A DNA stretch of 56,498 nucleotides from Desulfobacterales bacterium (lineage in GTDB: Bacteria; Desulfobacterota; Desulfobacteria; Desulfobacterales; JAHEIW01). Shown in pieces: positions 17,949 to 27,768 of this stretch. The notes beneath the pieces were generated by a model. It saw only the letters and a list, made by a program, of their open reading frames with translations. It was not told the DNA's origin and searched no databases. The position numbers and the translations under genes are program-made. Positions within the stretch are counted from its first letter, which is position 1. Each line of letters opens with the position of its first letter. Where the stretch lies: assembly GCA_030066985.1 (NCBI GenBank), contig JASJAN010000057.1, positions 1 through 56,498 on the forward strand. The letters run 5' to 3'.

Positions 17949-19169
17949 CTATTTAATCGCTGCTGACGGCAGCACTTTTTCCATAATTCGATCCAGCAAT
18001 ATATGGGCAACCGTCTCCTTTTCCATTGAGGGCAACGATTCTTTGGTGCCGTCCTTAAAGAACATCGTCACCGTATTGGTATCGGATTCAAAACCAGATC
18101 CGGCAGACCCGACTACATTGCCGACAATCATATCCAGGTTTTTTTCTGTTAATTTTTTAGTGGCGTTTTGTTCCAGATCTCTGGTTTCGGCCGCAAATCC
18201 GACCAGTACCTGGTGTGTCTTTTGGCGGCCCAAAGCTCGCAGAATATCTTTATTTTGCTTAAGCGACAGAACCCATTCTTTTCTGCCTTTTTTGATCTTA
18301 TGACCAGCGCTCTCTTGCGGCCCGTAATCGGAAACTGCCGCGGCCTTGACAACCACATCGGCTTGTTCAAATAGCCGCAGAACCGCCTCAGCCATTTCAT
18401 CGGCCGACCGAATCTTGATGGTGGTCACATTGTCCGGATCTGGCAATTGCGTGGGCCCCGTGACAAGCGTAACCTCGGCCCCCCGCTGTGCGGCAGCCCG
18501 AGCAACGGCATAGCCCATCTTTCCCGATGAAGGGTTGCTGATAAATCTAACCGGATCGATGGGTTCGATGGTAGGGCCGGCGGTGACAACAATCTTCTTT
18601 CCGGCCAGATCATTGGGCGCAAGGCAACTTATAAATCGATCTACAATGACGTCAGGTTCGGGGAGTCTTCCCGGACCGGTGGTACCGCAGGCGAGTTCGC
18701 CGGAACCGGGGTCTATTACAAAGTATCCATCGGACCTGAGGGTGTCAAGATTACGCTGAACCGCATGGCTGACGTACATTTGACTGTTCATGGACGGGCA
18801 AACCAACACCGGGGCGCTAACGGCTAGCATAAAGGTGCTTAGGGGATCATCGGCAATCCCGTTGGCCAGTTTTCCGATCATATTGGCGGTGGCCGGAGCA
18901 ATGATGACACCATCGGTTGATTGCGCCCAATCGATATGGCGAATAGACGCTTCTTGGCCTTCTGCAAACATCTCTTTGAATACCGGTTGGCCGGAGAGCG
19001 CTTCAAAGGTCAGGGCGCCTACGAACCACTGGGCACTGCGGGTCATAATCACCCGTACGCTGGCACCGGCCTGCGTTAAACGTCTGAGGATCTCTACGCT
19101 TTTATATGCCGCAATTCCGCCGCAGACCCCTAAAATCACTTTTTTATGTTCTAGTGCAATTTCCATCAT
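17949..19169 (-). CDS. coaBC: bifunctional phosphopantothenoylcysteine decarboxylase/phosphopantothenate--cysteine ligase
   Basis: A 406-residue fusion for coenzyme A synthesis. The N-terminal CoaC flavoprotein half has GVCGGIAAYKSVEILRRL, a catalytic His in ASIRHIDWAQ, and a PxMN-type motif (CPSMNSQM). The C-terminal CoaB half starts at KIVVTAGPTIEPIDPVRF and contains ISNPSSGKMGYAVA and KAAAVSDY. The usual NRSSGK reads NPSSGK here. The ATG pair at 19169/19166 is preferred over an ATG at 19250, because the extra 27 residues have no family match. No clear ribosome site was found, so the start is uncertain. Confidence 0.94.
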   Translation of the reverse strand: MMEIALEHKKVILGVCGGIAAYKSVEILRRLTQAGASVRVIMTRSAQWFVGALTFEALSGQPVFKEMFAEGQEASIRHIDWAQSTDGVIIAPATANMIGKLANGIADDPLSTFMLAVSAPVLVCPSMNSQMYVSHAVQRNLDTLRSDGYFVIDPGSGELACGTTGPGRLPEPDVIVDRFISCLAPNDLAGKKIVVTAGPTIEPIDPVRFISNPSSGKMGYAVARAAAQRGAEVTLVTGPTQLPDPDNVTTIKIRSADEMAEAVLRLFEQADVVVKAAAVSDYGPQESAGHKIKKGRKEWVLSLKQNKDILRALGRQKTHQVLVGFAAETRDLEQNATKKLTEKNLDMIVGNVVGSAGSGFESDTNTVTMFFKDGTKESLPSMEKETVAHILLDRIMEKVLPSAAIK

Positions 19170-19266
19170 AGTGGTATCAACCCGCCCAAACCCATTCGCG
19201 TTAACTTGCGCTGATGGATGTGACGATATCAGTCCTGATGATGGCTGCAAATTTCAGCCATCCCAA

Positions 19267-19734
19267 TTAGCCGCTTTTGCTCGTTGGAGCGACCCAGATT
19301 TCAACATAGGTATTGAAAGTTTCGTCGTTAATATTCATCACACACCAGCGATGGGCTTTTTGAAACAATAACATGGTTCGATCGGACTTAAACGAACTGA
19401 TCAGTTGCCAGTTGTCCTTGGTCATGTTTTTTTCAAAAAAAGCGATCAGAGAGCTGCTGTCAATGCGACCTTTCAACACCAGGACGCCGGCAGAAAAGCC
19501 TTCCGTTTGGTAAATAAACGAGGATTTTTTATCAACTTTAAGCTCCTTGGGAACCAGAACATCACCAAAATCATAATACAGCGCCGGCACCCCTGTGGTG
19601 CTTTCGGCCGAAGGCGCTGTGGCGGTCTTATTTTTTTTACCTACCGACGAACAGCCACTAACTGAAACCACCATAGCGATGATGAGTGCTAAAATAACCA
19701 GAAGCCGTCTTTTTCGGGTATCAGTAATTCGCAT
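19267..19734 (-). CDS. predicted lipoprotein of unknown function
   Basis: A 155-residue lipoprotein. A basic start is followed by a hydrophobic stretch and lipobox VSGC at about residue 28. The mature domain begins after a Ser/Thr linker and contains VPKELKVDKKSSFIYQTEGF, SLIAFFEKNMTKDNWQLIS and KSDRTMLLFQKAHR. This alpha/beta pattern resembles small DUF lipoproteins of deltaproteobacteria, but I do not recognise the family. AAAGGAGGATAG precedes the ATG. It lies downstream of fcl and upstream of coaBC on the same strand. Confidence 0.75.
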   Translation of the reverse strand: MRITDTRKRRLLVILALIIAMVVSVSGCSSVGKKNKTATAPSAESTTGVPALYYDFGDVLVPKELKVDKKSSFIYQTEGFSAGVLVLKGRIDSSSLIAFFEKNMTKDNWQLISSFKSDRTMLLFQKAHRWCVMNINDETFNTYVEIWVAPTSKSG

Positions 19735-19995
19735 CTATCCTCCTTTTTTGGCGGTTGCCGAACCATCAACCGCAATGATTTACACTGGGTTTGTATTCAG
19801 TTATCCCCCCTACGGATGTACAATTGTATTCAAGTCCGTGTCAATTGACTTCATGAAAACTGTCGATAGCGTGGGTCCCACCTCCGTAACGCCGGTCGTT
19901 GAGCGCTATCTGTCTAACGGCTGATCTTTCTAAGCACTGCAGAGCGGCAGTCACGTTTAAGATGGCCGGTTCGGATCAGGATTTTCCCCGCCCTC

Positions 19996-21198
19996 TTAAT
20001 CTAAATCCGATTGCGCCAGATACCACTCATAGGTGCGCTTGATTCCCTCTTGCAAGCTGATGCTGGGGGCCCATCCCAGCTGAGTCAAGCGAGAGATATC
20101 CAACAATTTTCGAGGCGTTCCATCCGGTTTTGCAGTGTTCCAGTTGACAGCGCCTTCATAGCCGACCACTTTTTGAATCGTCTGCGCCAGTTCAGCGATC
20201 AAAATATCGTTGCCGCTGCCCACGTTAATGTGCGCCACCCGAACATCGGCGGATGATTGTTTAGGCGACACATTTGGCTGGCCGGTGTGTGTTTCGCCAG
20301 GCTGATGTTTATCTATTGGACCGCAAGCTTTGGCATAATCTTGCGCGCTCAGCTTGATGACATACAAGCAGGCGGCTGCCAGGTCATCGACATGCAAAAA
20401 TTCCCGTTTGGGCTGGCCACTGCCCCACAATTCAACGGCGGGGGGCAAATCCGATTGGCCGGGTTTTGCCGCCGCAATGGTTTTCAATTTATTTTTGAAC
20501 GCATTTGAAATGAGTCCAAATTTGCGTTCATCGCGTTTGATGTTTTTCCAATCCCCCTGATATGCCAGTTTGGCCAAATGAAACTTGCGGATCATGGCCG
20601 GTAGAACATGCGAGCTTTCCAAATCAAAATTATCATTGGGCCCGTACAAATTCGTGGGCATGATCGAACGATAATCGGTGGCGTACTGTCGATTATAACT
20701 TTCGCAGAGCTTAATGCCGGCAATTTTGGCAATGGCATAGGGCTCATTGGTGGGTTCCAAAATACCGCTTAAAAGCTGCTCTTCACGCATCGGCTGCTGT
20801 GCATATTTGGGGTAGATACAAGAACTGCCTAAAAACAACAACTGTTTGACGCCAGACCGATGGGCTTCGTGGATCACATTGGTTTGAATCATGATATTTT
20901 CAAATATGAATTCAGCCCGATAGGTGTCATTGGCTTGGATCCCCCCAACTCGAGCAGCGGCTAGAATAACCGCATCAACTCTTTGCCTTTCAAAAAAACG
21001 ACGCACAGCGGCCTGATTGATCAGGTCCAGATCATTTCGGGACCGGGTGATCACATGCTGATACTTTTCAGCCTGCAGGCGGCGTGCAATCGCAGAACCC
21101 ACCATCCCCTGATGACCCGCCAGAAATATACGCGCCTCCCGGGGCAAGTTAGCGGGTATGTCCCGGGCACCAAGCATTGTGGAATTATCACTAACCAT
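19996..21198 (-). CDS. fcl: GDP-L-fucose synthase, long form
   Basis: A roughly 400-residue short-chain dehydrogenase/reductase that epimerises and reduces GDP-4-keto-6-deoxymannose to GDP-L-fucose. It shows the nucleotide motif [15 protein letters not shown], the catalytic YAIAK, and [16 protein letters not shown]. It is about 80 residues longer than the usual 310-325. Extra sequence lies after [14 protein letters not shown] (roughly residues 207-252) and in a polar loop before HINVGSG (roughly 284-322). ATG 21198 is chosen over TTG 21213. gmd lies 33 nt upstream, making a two-gene GDP-fucose unit. Confidence 0.93.
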   Translation of the reverse strand: MVSDNSTMLGARDIPANLPREARIFLAGHQGMVGSAIARRLQAEKYQHVITRSRNDLDLINQAAVRRFFERQRVDAVILAAARVGGIQANDTYRAEFIFENIMIQTNVIHEAHRSGVKQLLFLGSSCIYPKYAQQPMREEQLLSGILEPTNEPYAIAKIAGIKLCESYNRQYATDYRSIMPTNLYGPNDNFDLESSHVLPAMIRKFHLAKLAYQGDWKNIKRDERKFGLISNAFKNKLKTIAAAKPGQSDLPPAVELWGSGQPKREFLHVDDLAAACLYVIKLSAQDYAKACGPIDKHQPGETHTGQPNVSPKQSSADVRVAHINVGSGNDILIAELAQTIQKVVGYEGAVNWNTAKPDGTPRKLLDISRLTQLGWAPSISLQEGIKRTYEWYLAQSDLD

Positions 21199-21231
21199 AA
21201 CGTCTGATCGCAAGTAATCAAGGGCCTGTCA

Positions 21232-22317
21232 TTATTCGCCCTGGTGATACGTTTGAAATCCTTCCTGCAGACACAGCTTGTCTTTTTCAGCTTCTAACAT
21301 ATCCATGGCTACCATCTCTCGGACCAGTTCAGTAAAACTGGTCTTAGGCACCCACCCCAGCTTCTGTCGCGCTTTGGTGCTGTCGCCAAGTAAGGTGTCG
21401 ACTTCTGTCGGCCGGAAATACCGGGGATCAATGCAAACCAGTTCATTACCGCTATCAACATCAATCCCTTTTTCATCAATCCCCTTCCCTTCCCAGCGAA
21501 TGGTAAAACCGGCTGCCTTGGCCGCCAGTTCGATAAATCCTCGCACCGAATGCTGCTCACCGGTGGAAATGACGAAATCATCAGGCTCGTTCTGCTGCAA
21601 CATCAGCCACTGCATTTCGACATAATCCCTGGCATGCCCCCAGTCCCGTCGAGCATCCAGGTTACCGATATACAGCTTTTTCTGCAAGCCTTTGCGAATG
21701 CGAGCCATTGCACGTGTAATTTTGCGTGAGACAAAGGTTTCGCCCCGGATGGGGGATTCATGATTAAACAAAATGCCGTTGCAGGCATACATGCCATAGG
21801 CTTCACGGTAATTAACGGTGATCCAGTAAGCATACAGCTTGGCCACACCATAAGGTGAACGGGGATAAAACGGGGTGGTTTCGGTTTGCGGTGACTCTTT
21901 GACCAGCCCATACAGTTCGGACGTCGAAGCCTGGTATAATCGCGTTTGATCGATGCGGTCCAGAATGCGAATGGCCTCCAACAGGCGCAAAGTCCCTAAA
22001 GCATCTGAATTAGCAGTATATTCAGGCGTTTCAAATGAGACCATGACATGGCTTTGAGCTGCCAGGTTATAGATTTCATCGGGCTGGACCTCCTGGATGA
22101 TGCGAATCAGATTGGTGGCGTCGGTCAGATCGCCATAATGCATGCAAAAACGCACATCTTCTTCATGCGGATCCTGGTAAAGGTGGTCCACCCGAGCGGT
22201 ATTAAAGGAAGAGGCCCGGCGCTTGATGCCGTGGACCTCATAATTTTTATTCAGCAAAAATTCAGCCAGGTAAGCACCGTCCTGCCCGGTAATGCCGGTT
22301 ATCAGGGCACGTTTCAT
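21232..22317 (-). CDS. gmd: GDP-mannose 4,6-dehydratase
   Basis: A 361-residue NADP-dependent dehydratase that forms GDP-4-keto-6-deoxy-D-mannose, the substrate of the adjacent fcl product. Key motifs are [19 protein letters not shown] at the N-terminus, STSELYG, and [20 protein letters not shown] with the catalytic Tyr/Lys. [16 protein letters not shown] and [14 protein letters not shown] are near-invariant Gmd blocks. Length is typical. The operon order with fcl is common in capsule, LPS and glycan loci. Confidence 0.97.
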   Translation of the reverse strand: MKRALITGITGQDGAYLAEFLLNKNYEVHGIKRRASSFNTARVDHLYQDPHEEDVRFCMHYGDLTDATNLIRIIQEVQPDEIYNLAAQSHVMVSFETPEYTANSDALGTLRLLEAIRILDRIDQTRLYQASTSELYGLVKESPQTETTPFYPRSPYGVAKLYAYWITVNYREAYGMYACNGILFNHESPIRGETFVSRKITRAMARIRKGLQKKLYIGNLDARRDWGHARDYVEMQWLMLQQNEPDDFVISTGEQHSVRGFIELAAKAAGFTIRWEGKGIDEKGIDVDSGNELVCIDPRYFRPTEVDTLLGDSTKARQKLGWVPKTSFTELVREMVAMDMLEAEKDKLCLQEGFQTYHQGE

Positions 22318-22352
22318 TGCTTCTCCTAAAAGCGGTTGTACGGTTAATGGAT

Positions 22353-23294
22353 TTACTGCAGGCTCTTAAAATAGTCGATCGCCTTTTTCAGCCCCGCCTC
22401 CAATTGGATTTGCGGTTTCCACTTTAATCGATTGAGGGCCAAATCAATATTCGGTTTGCGCTGCAACGGATCATCTTGCGGCAAGGGTTCAAAGATAATT
22501 TTTGAATTTGAGCCTGTTAGCGCAATTATTTTTTCCGCCAGTTCAAAAATCGTAAACTCTGCAGGATTTCCCAGATTCACGGGCCCGGTGAAGTCATCGG
22601 ACGCATTCATCATACGAATAACCCCGTCGATCATATCATCGACGTAGCAAAAAGAACGTGTTTGCTGGCCGTCACCATATACAGTGATGTCCTCATTTTT
22701 TAGCGCTTGCAGGATAAAATTGCTGACCACCCGACCATCGTTGGGGTGCATCCGAGGCCCATAGGTATTAAAAATCCGGACCACGCGAATGTTCAGTTTG
22801 TGCTGTCGATAATAATCGAAAAAAAGGGTTTCAGCACATCGTTTGCCTTCATCGTAGCACGACCGGATACCCACACAATTAACGTTGCCCCAGTAATCCT
22901 CTGTTTGCGGATGCACGGTTGGATCGCCGTATACTTCGGAGGTGGAAGCCTGCAAAATCTTGGCTCTCGTGCGTTTGGCCAGACCCAACATATTAATGGA
23001 TCCGTGCACATTGACTTTGGTGGTCTGCACCGGATCGTTTTGATAGTGAATGGGAGATGCCGGACAGGCAAAATTATAGATTTCATCGACTTCCAGATAA
23101 AGGGGAAATGTGATGTCATGTCGAATCAATTCAAAGTAAGGGTTCTCCAAGAGATGAATGATATTGCGTTTGGTGCCGGTATAAAAATTATCAACGCATA
23201 CCACATCGCAATTTTCGTTCAAAAGGCGTTCACACAGAAATGAACCCAGAAATCCGGCGCCGCCGGTCACTAGGACCCGTTTTCGAAGGTGCAT
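22353..23294 (-). CDS. UDP-glucuronate decarboxylase (UDP-xylose synthase)
   Basis: A 313-residue SDR enzyme predicted to convert UDP-glucuronate to UDP-xylose. Motifs are [18 protein letters not shown], the UXS-type [19 protein letters not shown], and catalytic [17 protein letters not shown] and the [12 protein letters not shown]-like segment ([16 protein letters not shown]) follow. The ASPxHYQ block is characteristic of UXS rather than of dTDP-glucose dehydratase. It is directly upstream of gmd-fcl on the same strand, so all three may supply sugars to one surface glycan. Confidence 0.9.
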   Translation of the reverse strand: MHLRKRVLVTGGAGFLGSFLCERLLNENCDVVCVDNFYTGTKRNIIHLLENPYFELIRHDITFPLYLEVDEIYNFACPASPIHYQNDPVQTTKVNVHGSINMLGLAKRTRAKILQASTSEVYGDPTVHPQTEDYWGNVNCVGIRSCYDEGKRCAETLFFDYYRQHKLNIRVVRIFNTYGPRMHPNDGRVVSNFILQALKNEDITVYGDGQQTRSFCYVDDMIDGVIRMMNASDDFTGPVNLGNPAEFTIFELAEKIIALTGSNSKIIFEPLPQDDPLQRKPNIDLALNRLKWKPQIQLEAGLKKAIDYFKSLQ

Positions 23295-23613
23295 ACGATA
23301 ACCTCAAGTGGTTAAGTTAACAAGACGAACCTGTTGGCGTGCTGAACCATTTTGTAAGCGGTTAAAATGATTACGATATAGTTATATCATAGAGGCCCTG
23401 CAATGTGCAACAACCTTTGGGTACAGACCGCAGGTCTTCTCAAACCCAACGGACTCGCAATTGCAAGACCCAGACACAGGCTTCATAACGCTTTAATCAC
23501 CATTAACATTCCATCGTCATTTTACCAAGGCTAGATATCGCTGATAAGGTCCTTGTAATCTCGAAGTTGATTTGCTATGCGAATATCATAAAGCGCACAA
23601 TGAACTCTTACCC
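23295..23613. other. intergenic gap between divergent UXS gene and tRNA-Arg
   Basis: This 319-nt stretch separates the minus-strand sugar operon from the plus-strand tRNA. It must contain promoters in both directions, but I could not identify a convincing -35/-10 pair. No ORF, tRNA or strong hairpin is seen beyond a short AGACC/GGTCT dyad near 23425. Confidence 0.4.
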
Positions 23614-23689
23614 GCCCCCGTAGCTCAGTGGATAGAGCAATGGATTCCTAATCCATGTGCCGCAAGTTCGATTCTTGCCGGGGGCACCA
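23614..23689 (+). tRNA. tRNA-Arg (anticodon CCT)
   Basis: The 76-nt cloverleaf has acceptor GCCCCCG pairing with CGGGGGC, an A discriminator and encoded CCA (23687-23689). The D-arm is GCTCAGTGGATAGAGC. The anticodon stem ATGGA/TCCAT has loop TTCCTAA giving anticodon CCT, which reads AGG. The T-arm has AGTTCGATTCTTG. It is followed closely by a plus-strand gene. Confidence 0.97.
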
Positions 23690-23737
23690 GTCGTCTGACA
23701 AAAAACTGCTGATAGACATAAAGGGGTTACATTCATA

Positions 23738-24634
23738 ATGGACAAAGCCATCAAAGTGGGCCTGGTCGTTGCTATCCTTGGTATTGCGGCTTATTTCGGA
23801 TATAACCTGTTCAGCAGTTGGCATAAGGAAAGCCTTGAAAGTGCCAAACGTCAGGAACGGGTGGCCTGGGAGAAGAGAACCAAAGAGCTGATGGAGAAGG
23901 TCACCGGGCTAGAAGAGGAAATGGCCTCCATTAAAGGCGAAACAATTCCGGAGGGCAAGCTCAGAGAAGTTTTTGGTTCTGAGACGGCGGCTGATAAAGA
24001 AGAAGAACCGCTTGACTTCGAAGCCATAGAACAACAGATTAAAGCCTTTTTCACCTACCTCGACGAACAAGACTACGTTCAAGCCTATGCATTAAAGGAC
24101 GGAACGTATGCGCAGTTTCAGATCGCTCTGCAGAAAATGGCGGCAAATCCGCCCAGTATTACAGATGAAACGGAATCCTTGTACAATCTGTATCGCAATA
24201 TGGCCCATTTTTTCCGCATTCTGGGAAAAAAGCGGGTGAATCTTGTCAGAGATGTATTGCAAAACGAGGGTGATGTTCTTGAATCGGCCATGCAGACATT
24301 TTACCGCTGGGCCACTCACGAAACCGGTGACCGAAGCCTAACCGGCCAACCCACCTTAAAGACCCTTTATGGCTACAGTGGATTTTTCCTGAACACCCTG
24401 GCAGGCAGAAGTTATCTGTTGCGCCGTGATTCAAAAATCAGACTGCTAACAACTTATTATTCTGTTCTGATCCTTGATAAGGTAAATGACGAAAAATTCA
24501 ATTCAGCAGGTATTGACATCCGGCCCCATATTGAGTTTTTGCTGAACGATTTTCAGGCCCAAATCGGTTTGATCTATCAGAAACAATATGTTTCTGAATT
24601 ACAAAAACTTGCCGATAAATACGAACTATCCTAA
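23738..24634 (+). CDS. membrane-anchored coiled-coil protein of unknown function
   Basis: A 298-residue protein with one N-terminal membrane helix (about residues 5-26, IKVGLVVAILGIAAYFGYNL). A charged coiled coil follows (about 30-70, KRTKELMEKVTGLEEEMASI), then a helical domain from about residue 88 to the end with many aromatic residues (FFTYLDEQDYVQAYALKDGTY). The N-terminus suggests an inner-membrane anchor with the rest in the periplasm or cytoplasm; the topology is not settled. AAAGGGG precedes the ATG. It follows tRNA-Arg and is isolated from other genes by the inverted-repeat element at 24655. I do not recognise the family. Confidence 0.75.
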   Translation: MDKAIKVGLVVAILGIAAYFGYNLFSSWHKESLESAKRQERVAWEKRTKELMEKVTGLEEEMASIKGETIPEGKLREVFGSETAADKEEEPLDFEAIEQQIKAFFTYLDEQDYVQAYALKDGTYAQFQIALQKMAANPPSITDETESLYNLYRNMAHFFRILGKKRVNLVRDVLQNEGDVLESAMQTFYRWATHETGDRSLTGQPTLKTLYGYSGFFLNTLAGRSYLLRRDSKIRLLTTYYSVLILDKVNDEKFNSAGIDIRPHIEFLLNDFQAQIGLIYQKQYVSELQKLADKYELS

Positions 24635-24654
24635 GTCCACCGTTACGGTATAAC

Positions 24655-24808
24655 TAGAACCTATCTCAAAAATAGTAGATCATGCCCAAGGGCAAGGCGA
24701 AAACCGATTCAAAAGTGGAGCATACACGTCAGTATTCGAGCATTTTGAATCGGTTTTAAATCCGCCACGAATATTGGCGGATTAGATGCATTTTTGAGAT
24801 AGGTTCTA
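24655..24808. mobile_element. MITE-like nested inverted-repeat element
   Basis: Perfect 19-bp terminal inverted repeats (24655-24673, TAGAACCTATCTCAAAAAT, and 24790-24808) enclose a second perfect 15-bp inverted pair, AAAACCGATTCAAAA (24700-24714 and 24743-24757). Two small hairpins, GCCC-AA-GGGC (684-693 of 24 kb) and TCCGCCA/TGGCGGA (24761-24781), lie inside. There is no ORF, and the total length is 154 bp. The form fits a non-autonomous transposable element or a structured-RNA repeat. No target-site duplication was identified with confidence. Confidence 0.7.
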
Positions 24809-24888
24809 AACCGCCTGCATCATTCGCCGCTAGTTCGGCCAGGTACAGACTTTTAGGACCGCTTGATTTAGATAGGAGGCGCATTCCC

Positions 24889-25809
24889 ATGCATGAAAGA
24901 GCAAAAGCCATGGTGCTGGCATCGTTTGCTGCCGATTCTTTGGCACTGGGCGTCCATTGGATTTACAACACCAATGTGATTGACAAGAAGTTCGGCCGGG
25001 TCGAGCAGTTTATAAAACCCGAGCGACCCACCTACCATCCCACCAAGGACCGCGGAGAATTTACCCATTACGGGGATCAGGCGCTGGTGTTACTTGAATC
25101 TGTGGCACACTGCAATGGATTTGATCTAACGGATTTTGCCAAGCGCTGGCAGGCGCTGTTTGCCCAGTATGATGGATATATCGACGGCGCCACCAAAGGA
25201 ACCATGGAGAACCTGGCGGCCGACAAACCACCGGCGGAATCAGGATCGGCTTCAGATGATCTTGCCGGTGCAGCCCGGATTGCTTCCCTGGTTTATGTTT
25301 ATCGCCAGGACCCGCAAGCGCTGCTTGCCGCTGCCAGGGCCCAAACAGCCTTTAGCCATAACAATTCTCAAGTAATTGAAAGTGCTGCCTTTTTTGCCTC
25401 GGTCACCTATCGCATATTGGCTGGCGCTGCTCCGTTGGCAGCTATTGCCCAGGCACAGCAAGAAGAATTTGCATCAGACCCGCTAAACAAATGGATAAAA
25501 ATAGGGCTGACCAGTGCACAGGTGGACACCCGCCAGGCCATTGTGGATTTTGGCCAAATGTGCGAGGTGCCGGCTGCCCTTCCCAGCGTCATCCATCTGA
25601 TCGCCAAATATGAAAATCATTTAAAAACCGCCTTGGTTGAAAATGCGATGGCAGGTGGTGATTCGGCCGGCCGGGGTCTGCTGGTGGGCCTGGTTTTGGG
25701 TGCCCATCTCGGTATGGCAGCCATCCCGGCGCAATGGCTTGACGGCATGAGCGCTAGGCAACGAATTGTTGATCTGCTGCACAGCATTGATAAACATCAT
25801 GGCAGCTGA
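24889..25809 (+). CDS. ADP-ribosylglycohydrolase-family protein
   Basis: A 306-residue all-helical protein of the ARH/DraG/J1-crystallin family. The N-terminus MVLASFAADSLALGVHWIYN matches the family's first metal-ligand helix, with GDQALVLLESV further on. The C-terminal signature that usually reads GGDTDTxA is GGDSAGRGLLVGLVLGA here, so one or two metal-binding Asp positions are changed. It may therefore be a divergent hydrolase or a non-catalytic member. GGAGG precedes the ATG. It stands between the inverted-repeat element and rfbCD; no nitrogenase (dra) genes are near. Confidence 0.85.
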   Translation: MHERAKAMVLASFAADSLALGVHWIYNTNVIDKKFGRVEQFIKPERPTYHPTKDRGEFTHYGDQALVLLESVAHCNGFDLTDFAKRWQALFAQYDGYIDGATKGTMENLAADKPPAESGSASDDLAGAARIASLVYVYRQDPQALLAAARAQTAFSHNNSQVIESAAFFASVTYRILAGAAPLAAIAQAQQEEFASDPLNKWIKIGLTSAQVDTRQAIVDFGQMCEVPAALPSVIHLIAKYENHLKTALVENAMAGGDSAGRGLLVGLVLGAHLGMAAIPAQWLDGMSARQRIVDLLHSIDKHHGS

Positions 25810-25931
25810 AGCAGGCTCTAAATTTTACTTGACCATGCGATCAAGTTGCACGCCTGACCAAATAAGATAAAATAAATCAGATTATCACAAGATCCATTTT
25901 CACAACCCAAATTTACAACAGCGGAGTCGCC

Positions 25932-26495
25932 ATGCGGGTAAATGCAACGGATATCGCCGATGTGCGCATCATTGAGCCTCAGGTTTTTAGCGATCAACGG
26001 GGCTATTTCATGGAAAGCTATCATGGTAGTCGTTTTGAATCTGCAGGACTGCCAGGGGTTTTTGTACAGGACAATCTGTCATACTCCGTCAAGAACACCC
26101 TTAGAGGTCTGCATTTTCAGATCAGCCACCCGCAGGCAAAATTGATCCAGGTGATATCCGGTGAAATATTTGACGTCGCCGTTGATATTCGACCGACATC
26201 ACCCACATTCAGCCGTTGGGTAAGCGTGCGCCTTACAGAGCACAATAAACGACAGTTCTTTATCCCTGCGGGATGCGCCCATGGATTTTGCGTACTCAGC
26301 GCCAGTGCTTGTGTGATCTATAAGTGTTCCGATTATTATCATCCGGATGATGAAGGCGGTATATTGTGGTCGGATCCGACCATCGCCATTAATTGGCCCA
26401 TTACGGATCCGATTGTTTCCGATAAAGACGCCTCTTTACCGTTTTTCAGCGATATCCCTCCCAAAAAACTCTACGATCCGCTAAAGGCACCATGA
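25932..26495 (+). CDS. rfbC: dTDP-4-dehydrorhamnose 3,5-epimerase
   Basis: A 187-residue cupin epimerase in dTDP-L-rhamnose synthesis. The catalytic region LRGLHFQ with His, then the AKLIQVISGEIFDVAVDIR block, PAGCAHGFCVLS and YKCSDYYHPDDEGGILW with the catalytic Tyr are all present. Length is normal. It overlaps rfbD by 4 nt (ATGA). The first two enzymes of the pathway (rfbA, rfbB) are not in the window, so the pathway is split or shared with another locus. Confidence 0.96.
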   Translation: MRVNATDIADVRIIEPQVFSDQRGYFMESYHGSRFESAGLPGVFVQDNLSYSVKNTLRGLHFQISHPQAKLIQVISGEIFDVAVDIRPTSPTFSRWVSVRLTEHNKRQFFIPAGCAHGFCVLSASACVIYKCSDYYHPDDEGGILWSDPTIAINWPITDPIVSDKDASLPFFSDIPPKKLYDPLKAP

Positions 26496-27376
26496 AAGTC
26501 TTGATCACAGGCGCACACGGACAACTTGGTCGTGAATTGGTGCGGCTGGGTCCTGCCGTAGATGCAAAAGTTTATCATTACGACCGTCAACAGCTTGATA
26601 TTACCAATAAAAAATGCATAGAACAGGTCTTGGCACCCATTTCACCTGCGGTAGTGATCAACGCTGCCGCTTATACCCATGTCGACCAAGCTGAAATGGA
26701 ATCGGATCTGGCATATGCCGTCAACGCAGAAGGCCCACGCCATCTGGCCCGTTATTGCGCCGATCATCACCTGGCGCTGATTCATATTTCCACAGATTAT
26801 GTTTTTGATGGCAACCACAACCAGCCTTACAAGGAAAGCGATGCCATCGCTCCGCTGGGCATTTATGGTCGCAGCAAAGCAAAGGGTGAAACCGCCGTCA
26901 GGTCCACATGCCCATACCACATCATCGTGCGCACTTCATGGTTATACGGGGTTTACGGCCATAATTTTGTCAAAACCATCCTCAAACTATCAGTTCAAAA
27001 AAAGACCCTTCAGGTGGTCGCAGATCAATCGGGATCACCGACCAGTGCGGCGGACCTTGCTGAGACGCTGTTGATCATTGCCCAAAAAATTGCTGCCAAC
27101 GAAAGGAGTGCCTGGGGTACCTATCATTATTGCGGCGCCGGCGTCACCACCTGGCATGGTTTGGCAGAAAAAATTATCGAACTGGCAGCACCTTATGCTG
27201 CCATCCAAGCGCGCCACATCAAAGCCATCTCGACAGCTGAGTGGCCGACGCCTGCGCCGCGCCCGCCCTATTCCGCGTTGGATTGCTCCCGCTTGAAAAA
27301 CCAATTTGGTATCGATACCCGACCTTGGCCGTCAAGCCTCAAACAGACCATAGAACGTATTTTCACTGGCAGCTAA
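26492..27376 (+). CDS. rfbD: dTDP-4-dehydrorhamnose reductase
   Basis: A 294-residue NAD(P)H-dependent SDR reductase that makes dTDP-L-rhamnose. It shows VLITGAHGQLGRELVRL, INAAAYTHVDQAE, ISTDYVFDG, the catalytic YGRSK, and RTSWLYGVYGHNFVKTIL. The start overlaps the rfbC stop (ATGA), so the two are translationally coupled. Length is normal. It is the last gene of the plus-strand sugar unit. Confidence 0.96.
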   Translation: MKVLITGAHGQLGRELVRLGPAVDAKVYHYDRQQLDITNKKCIEQVLAPISPAVVINAAAYTHVDQAEMESDLAYAVNAEGPRHLARYCADHHLALIHISTDYVFDGNHNQPYKESDAIAPLGIYGRSKAKGETAVRSTCPYHIIVRTSWLYGVYGHNFVKTILKLSVQKKTLQVVADQSGSPTSAADLAETLLIIAQKIAANERSAWGTYHYCGAGVTTWHGLAEKIIELAAPYAAIQARHIKAISTAEWPTPAPRPPYSALDCSRLKNQFGIDTRPWPSSLKQTIERIFTGS

Positions 27377-27471
27377 CTGCAGATATTCGGCATGGGATAT
27401 ATGTTCAATGTGTCAGATGCCAATCGGGTTAGAACACAAAGCAAATGATGCTCTCCAAAATCAGTGTTCAA

Positions 27472-27504
27472 ATTGGTAAAAACCAATAACAAATACGGTA
27501 TAAT
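27472..27504 (+). promoter_or_regulatory. candidate promoter with palindromic operator upstream of the NtrC-type gene
   Basis: ATTGGT-AAAA-ACCAAT (27472-27487) is a perfect dyad. It is followed by TATAAT at 27499-27504, a consensus -10. The -35 element is poor and would overlap the dyad, which suggests an activated or repressed promoter. The predicted transcript has a leader of about 255 nt before the regulator at 27769. The rest of the 27377-27768 gap is AT-rich and has no gene I can support. Confidence 0.4.
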
Positions 27505-27768
27505 AAATGATCACATGATGTTTGACGCATTTTGCAAAAGAATGTTATTTATTAATTATCTTAATTGTTTATATACAACTTAAAGAGAAAAATATTGACT
27601 GATTGGGGTTTTCAATCTAACATAAATGTTAGCGGAAGTGCCGCTGATTTGGTTTCATTTCTCCGATACGGTCATGTCAGCAAGAATGCAAGTTCGAACA
27701 CGCCTGAATGTCCGAACCTTTCAACCCATGCAGGTGATCGGTCGCCTGCGATTAAATAGTGCGTCCGC

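Noticed and set aside
27565-27759. 64-codon ORF before the NtrC-type gene
   Set aside because: It has a non-ATG start, no ribosome site, no domain and lies in AT-rich leader sequence.
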